6,738 bases of DNA. Origin: Eubacterium sp. GTDB lineage: Bacteria; Bacillota; Clostridia; Lachnospirales; Lachnospiraceae. The notes beneath the pieces are model-generated. The model had not been told where the DNA came from and did no database searches. It saw only the letters and a list, made by a program, of their open reading frames with translations. The number at the start of each line of letters is the position of its first letter. Positions within the stretch are counted from its first letter, which is position 1. Where the stretch lies: NCBI GenBank assembly GCA_024681495.1, contig JAILAS010000107.1, positions 1 to 6,738 on the forward strand, given 5' to 3'. The position numbers and the translations under genes were made by a program. Shown here piece by piece: positions 4,705-6,738 of this stretch.

Positions 4705-6738
4705 CTACTTCTTAACGCCCTTGGTATCCCTCCTGGCAAAGTGCAGTCTGTTAAGGACCACTTCCCTGCCCTTGAAGCTTACGACCACCTCATCGGCGCT
4801 GTCCACAACGTAGATATCCGTAATCTGATCTCCGGGCGAGAGCTTGATTCCTCGCACGCCCACCGCAGCCTTCTTCTTCTCCGGGAACTCCGAGAAAGGA
4901 ACCCTCAGGAACATGCCGCGCTTCGTCTGGAATACGATGCTTCGCTCCTCCTTGACCTCGGCCACGGTCATAAGCGTATCGCCGTCATTGAGCTTCGTGG
5001 CTGCCGTGGTCCTCTTCGAGACGTTGAACTCGTCGCCCGAAACCACCTTGGTCATGCCCGACGAGGCCGAGAACAGAAGCTTCTTATCCTTAAGCTGGCT
5101 TATGGAATTTATGTAAACTATGTCCCCCTTGGAACTGTCGTAATCCGACACGTTATCCAGGGGCGTACCCTTGTCCTTATATCGCCCGTGCGGGAGGTCT
5201 GTCATCTTAATCATGTGCATGTCGCCGAGGGTGGTGAACACGCATATCTTTCCGGTGTTCATGCCCGGTATCACGTACCTGAACTCGGAGTCAATGGCCT
5301 CCTTGTTCTTCTCGTATACGGACACGTCCACGGTCTTGCCGTAACCGAAACGATCCATGAGGAAGTAGACGGGCTTCTCCTCCATCTTCTTCTCCTCGTA
5401 TACCGCCTGCTCGATGTTATCGATGACGGTGAGTCTCTCGCGCGAATACTCCTTGGAGAACGCGTTAAGCTCCTTTATTATCTGCCTGGTCATCGAGGAG
5501 TAGTTATTGAGGATGTCCTCATACTTCTCGATGTTGGCGAGCGTGGTGTCGTGCTCCTTCTTCAGGGCATCGATTTCGAGTCCGATGAGCTTATAGAGTC
5601 TCATGTCCAGAATGGCCTGCGCCTGCTTCTCCGTGAAGCACAATGTAGCGGCCTCCTTCTTAGATGCGGCGGACTTGAACTTGATGTTATCCGTAATTCC
5701 TTCCACCAGGCATGCCTTCGCATCCTTCACGTTCTTCGATCCGCGAAGAATCTCTATGATAAGGTCGATGACGTCGCATGCCTTTATGAGACCTTCCTGG
5801 ATTTCCTTCTTATCCATCTCCTTGGCGAGCATCGTCCTGTACTTGCGGCCGAACACCTCGTACTGGAAGTCGGCGCACGCCGAGAGAATCTGCTTAAGGC
5901 CCAATGTCTCGGGGCGACCCTCGGAAACGGCGAGCATATTCACGCCGAAGGTATCCTCGAGTCTGGTCTTCTTATAAAGGAGGTTACACAGGTTATTTAC
6001 ATCCGTGCCCTTCTTCACCTCGATGACGATGCGTATGCCATCCTTGGAGGACTGGTTGGAGATGTCGGTTATCTCCGGGGCCTTGCGGTTTTCCACCAGG
6101 GAGTACACGTCGTTCAGGAACTTTCCGATACCGGCGCCTATCATGGTGTAGGGAATCTCTGTGATGACGATTCTCTCCTTACCGCCCTTAACCTTCTCTA
6201 TCTCGACCTTGCCACGGATTCTAATCTTACCCGTACCGGTCTCGTATATATCCTTTAAGTCATCCTTATTTATTACAATACCGCCCGTGAGGAAGTCCGG
6301 GCCGGGAATAAGCTCCATGAGCTTTTCCGTGGTGATGTCCGGGTTCTTCAGATACGCCTTCAGTCCCTCGACCACCTCTCCGAAATTATGGGGAGGAATG
6401 CTGGTAGCCATTCCGACCGCGATACCCTCGGCACCGTTTATGAGGAGGTTCGGCACCCTTACGGGAAGCACCTCGGGTTCTTTCTCCGTCTCATCGAAGT
6501 TCGGAACGAAGTCAACCACGTCCTTGTCGAGATCGGCCAGATACGCCTCCTGCGTGACCTTCTGAAGCCTGGCCTCGGTGTATCGCATAGCAGCGGCGCC
6601 GTCTCCCTCGATGGATCCGAAGTTTCCGTGTCCCTCGACGAGAGGAAGCCCCTTCTTAAAGCCCTGGGTCATTACGACCAAAGCCTCGTATATGGATGAA
6701 TCTCCGTGGGGATGATACTTACCCATGGTATCGCCGAC
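4705..6738 (-). CDS. parC: Type IIA DNA topoisomerase subunit A, ParC-like (partial, N-terminus beyond right edge)
   Basis: The DNA-cleaving subunit of a gyrase/topoisomerase IV complex; it works with a GyrB/ParE ATPase subunit not seen here. The 677 visible residues begin VGDTMGKYHPHGDSSIYE. The catalytic Tyr is residue 53 (AAAMRYTEARL). Aligned without gaps to E. coli GyrA (Tyr122), about 69 residues are missing, so the full protein is about 746 aa. That fits ParC better than GyrA (over 800). The quinolone-determining positions are Ser14 and Glu18 (GyrA 83 and 87), the usual sensitive-type residues. Then come IAVGMATSIPPHN, the tower and coiled-coil region (about 300-450, with EKQAQAILDMRL), and a C-terminal beta-pinwheel (about 455-677). 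The pinwheel lacks the GyrA-box Q-R-R-G-G-K-G; HGRYKDKGTPL stands near its place. The core is nevertheless quite gyrase-like (GHGNFGSIEGD, IPGPDFLTGG), so gyrA-type annotation is possible. No clear terminator follows the stop. Confidence 0.93.
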   Translation of the reverse strand, partial: VGDTMGKYHPHGDSSIYEALVVMTQGFKKGLPLVEGHGNFGSIEGDGAAAMRYTEARLQKVTQEAYLADLDKDVVDFVPNFDETEKEPEVLPVRVPNLLINGAEGIAVGMATSIPPHNFGEVVEGLKAYLKNPDITTEKLMELIPGPDFLTGGIVINKDDLKDIYETGTGKIRIRGKVEIEKVKGGKERIVITEIPYTMIGAGIGKFLNDVYSLVENRKAPEITDISNQSSKDGIRIVIEVKKGTDVNNLCNLLYKKTRLEDTFGVNMLAVSEGRPETLGLKQILSACADFQYEVFGRKYRTMLAKEMDKKEIQEGLIKACDVIDLIIEILRGSKNVKDAKACLVEGITDNIKFKSAASKKEAATLCFTEKQAQAILDMRLYKLIGLEIDALKKEHDTTLANIEKYEDILNNYSSMTRQIIKELNAFSKEYSRERLTVIDNIEQAVYEEKKMEEKPVYFLMDRFGYGKTVDVSVYEKNKEAIDSEFRYVIPGMNTGKICVFTTLGDMHMIKMTDLPHGRYKDKGTPLDNVSDYDSSKGDIVYINSISQLKDKKLLFSASSGMTKVVSGDEFNVSKRTTAATKLNDGDTLMTVAEVKEERSIVFQTKRGMFLRVPFSEFPEKKKAAVGVRGIKLSPGDQITDIYVVDSADEVVVSFKGREVVLNRLHFARRDTKGVKK

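Noticed and set aside
4741..6258. Long plus-strand open frame (505 codons) opposite the topoisomerase gene.
   Set aside because: It is the mirror of a clear type IIA topoisomerase coding sequence. The translation is low-complexity (rich in Leu, Val, His, Arg) with no recognisable domain, and I saw no ribosome site that argues for it.
6684..6699. Fluoroquinolone-resistance substitutions in the topoisomerase A subunit.
   Set aside because: The equivalents of GyrA positions 83 and 87 are Ser and Glu, both common in unmutated enzymes, so there is no sign of a resistance change.

Overview
The window holds four genes, all on the minus strand. Read in the direction of transcription (right to left) they are: a type IIA topoisomerase A subunit of the ParC/GyrA family (N-terminus cut off by the right edge), a membrane-bound ion-pumping pyrophosphatase (hppA), a methyl-accepting chemotaxis protein (mcp), and the first 164 codons of DNA polymerase I (polA, cut off by the left edge). 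The A/G-rich Shine-Dalgarno sequences (AAGGAGG, AGGAGG), the sigma-A-type promoters, the K+-dependent Na+-type pyrophosphatase and the style of the MCP suggest an anaerobic, motile Firmicute, most likely a clostridium of the Lachnospiraceae type. This is inferred from protein character only; no rRNA or other taxonomic marker is present.

Layout. 4705-6738: topoisomerase subunit, C-terminal 677 residues including the catalytic tyrosine and a short C-terminal beta-pinwheel. 4551-4704: gap with a well-formed promoter (TTGACA, 18 bp, extended -10 TGCTACTAT) for hppA. 2547-4550: hppA, complete, 667 aa. 2357-2546: gap with a strong intrinsic terminator for hppA followed directly by a promoter and a roughly 90-nt leader for mcp. 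569-2356: mcp, complete, 595 aa. 495-568: short gap with a perfect 10-bp hairpin capped by a UUCG tetraloop (as read on the minus strand) just ahead of the polA ribosome binding site. 1-494: start of polA.

The genes do not form one pathway. Two serve DNA topology and replication/repair, one conserves energy by coupling PPi hydrolysis to cation export, and one is an orphan chemoreceptor with no che genes visible beside it. hppA and mcp each appear to have their own promoter, so they are probably separate transcription units that are merely co-oriented. polA may depend partly on read-through past the hairpin.

This looks like an ordinary chromosomal core region. I saw no mobile element, CRISPR array, tRNA/rRNA, toxin-antitoxin pair or defence system, and nothing that amounts to an undescribed system. 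The points worth a second look are modest: the ion specificity of the pyrophosphatase, the gyrase-versus-topo-IV identity of the A subunit, a possible second in-frame start for mcp hidden in a hairpin, and unusual segments of the chemoreceptor.
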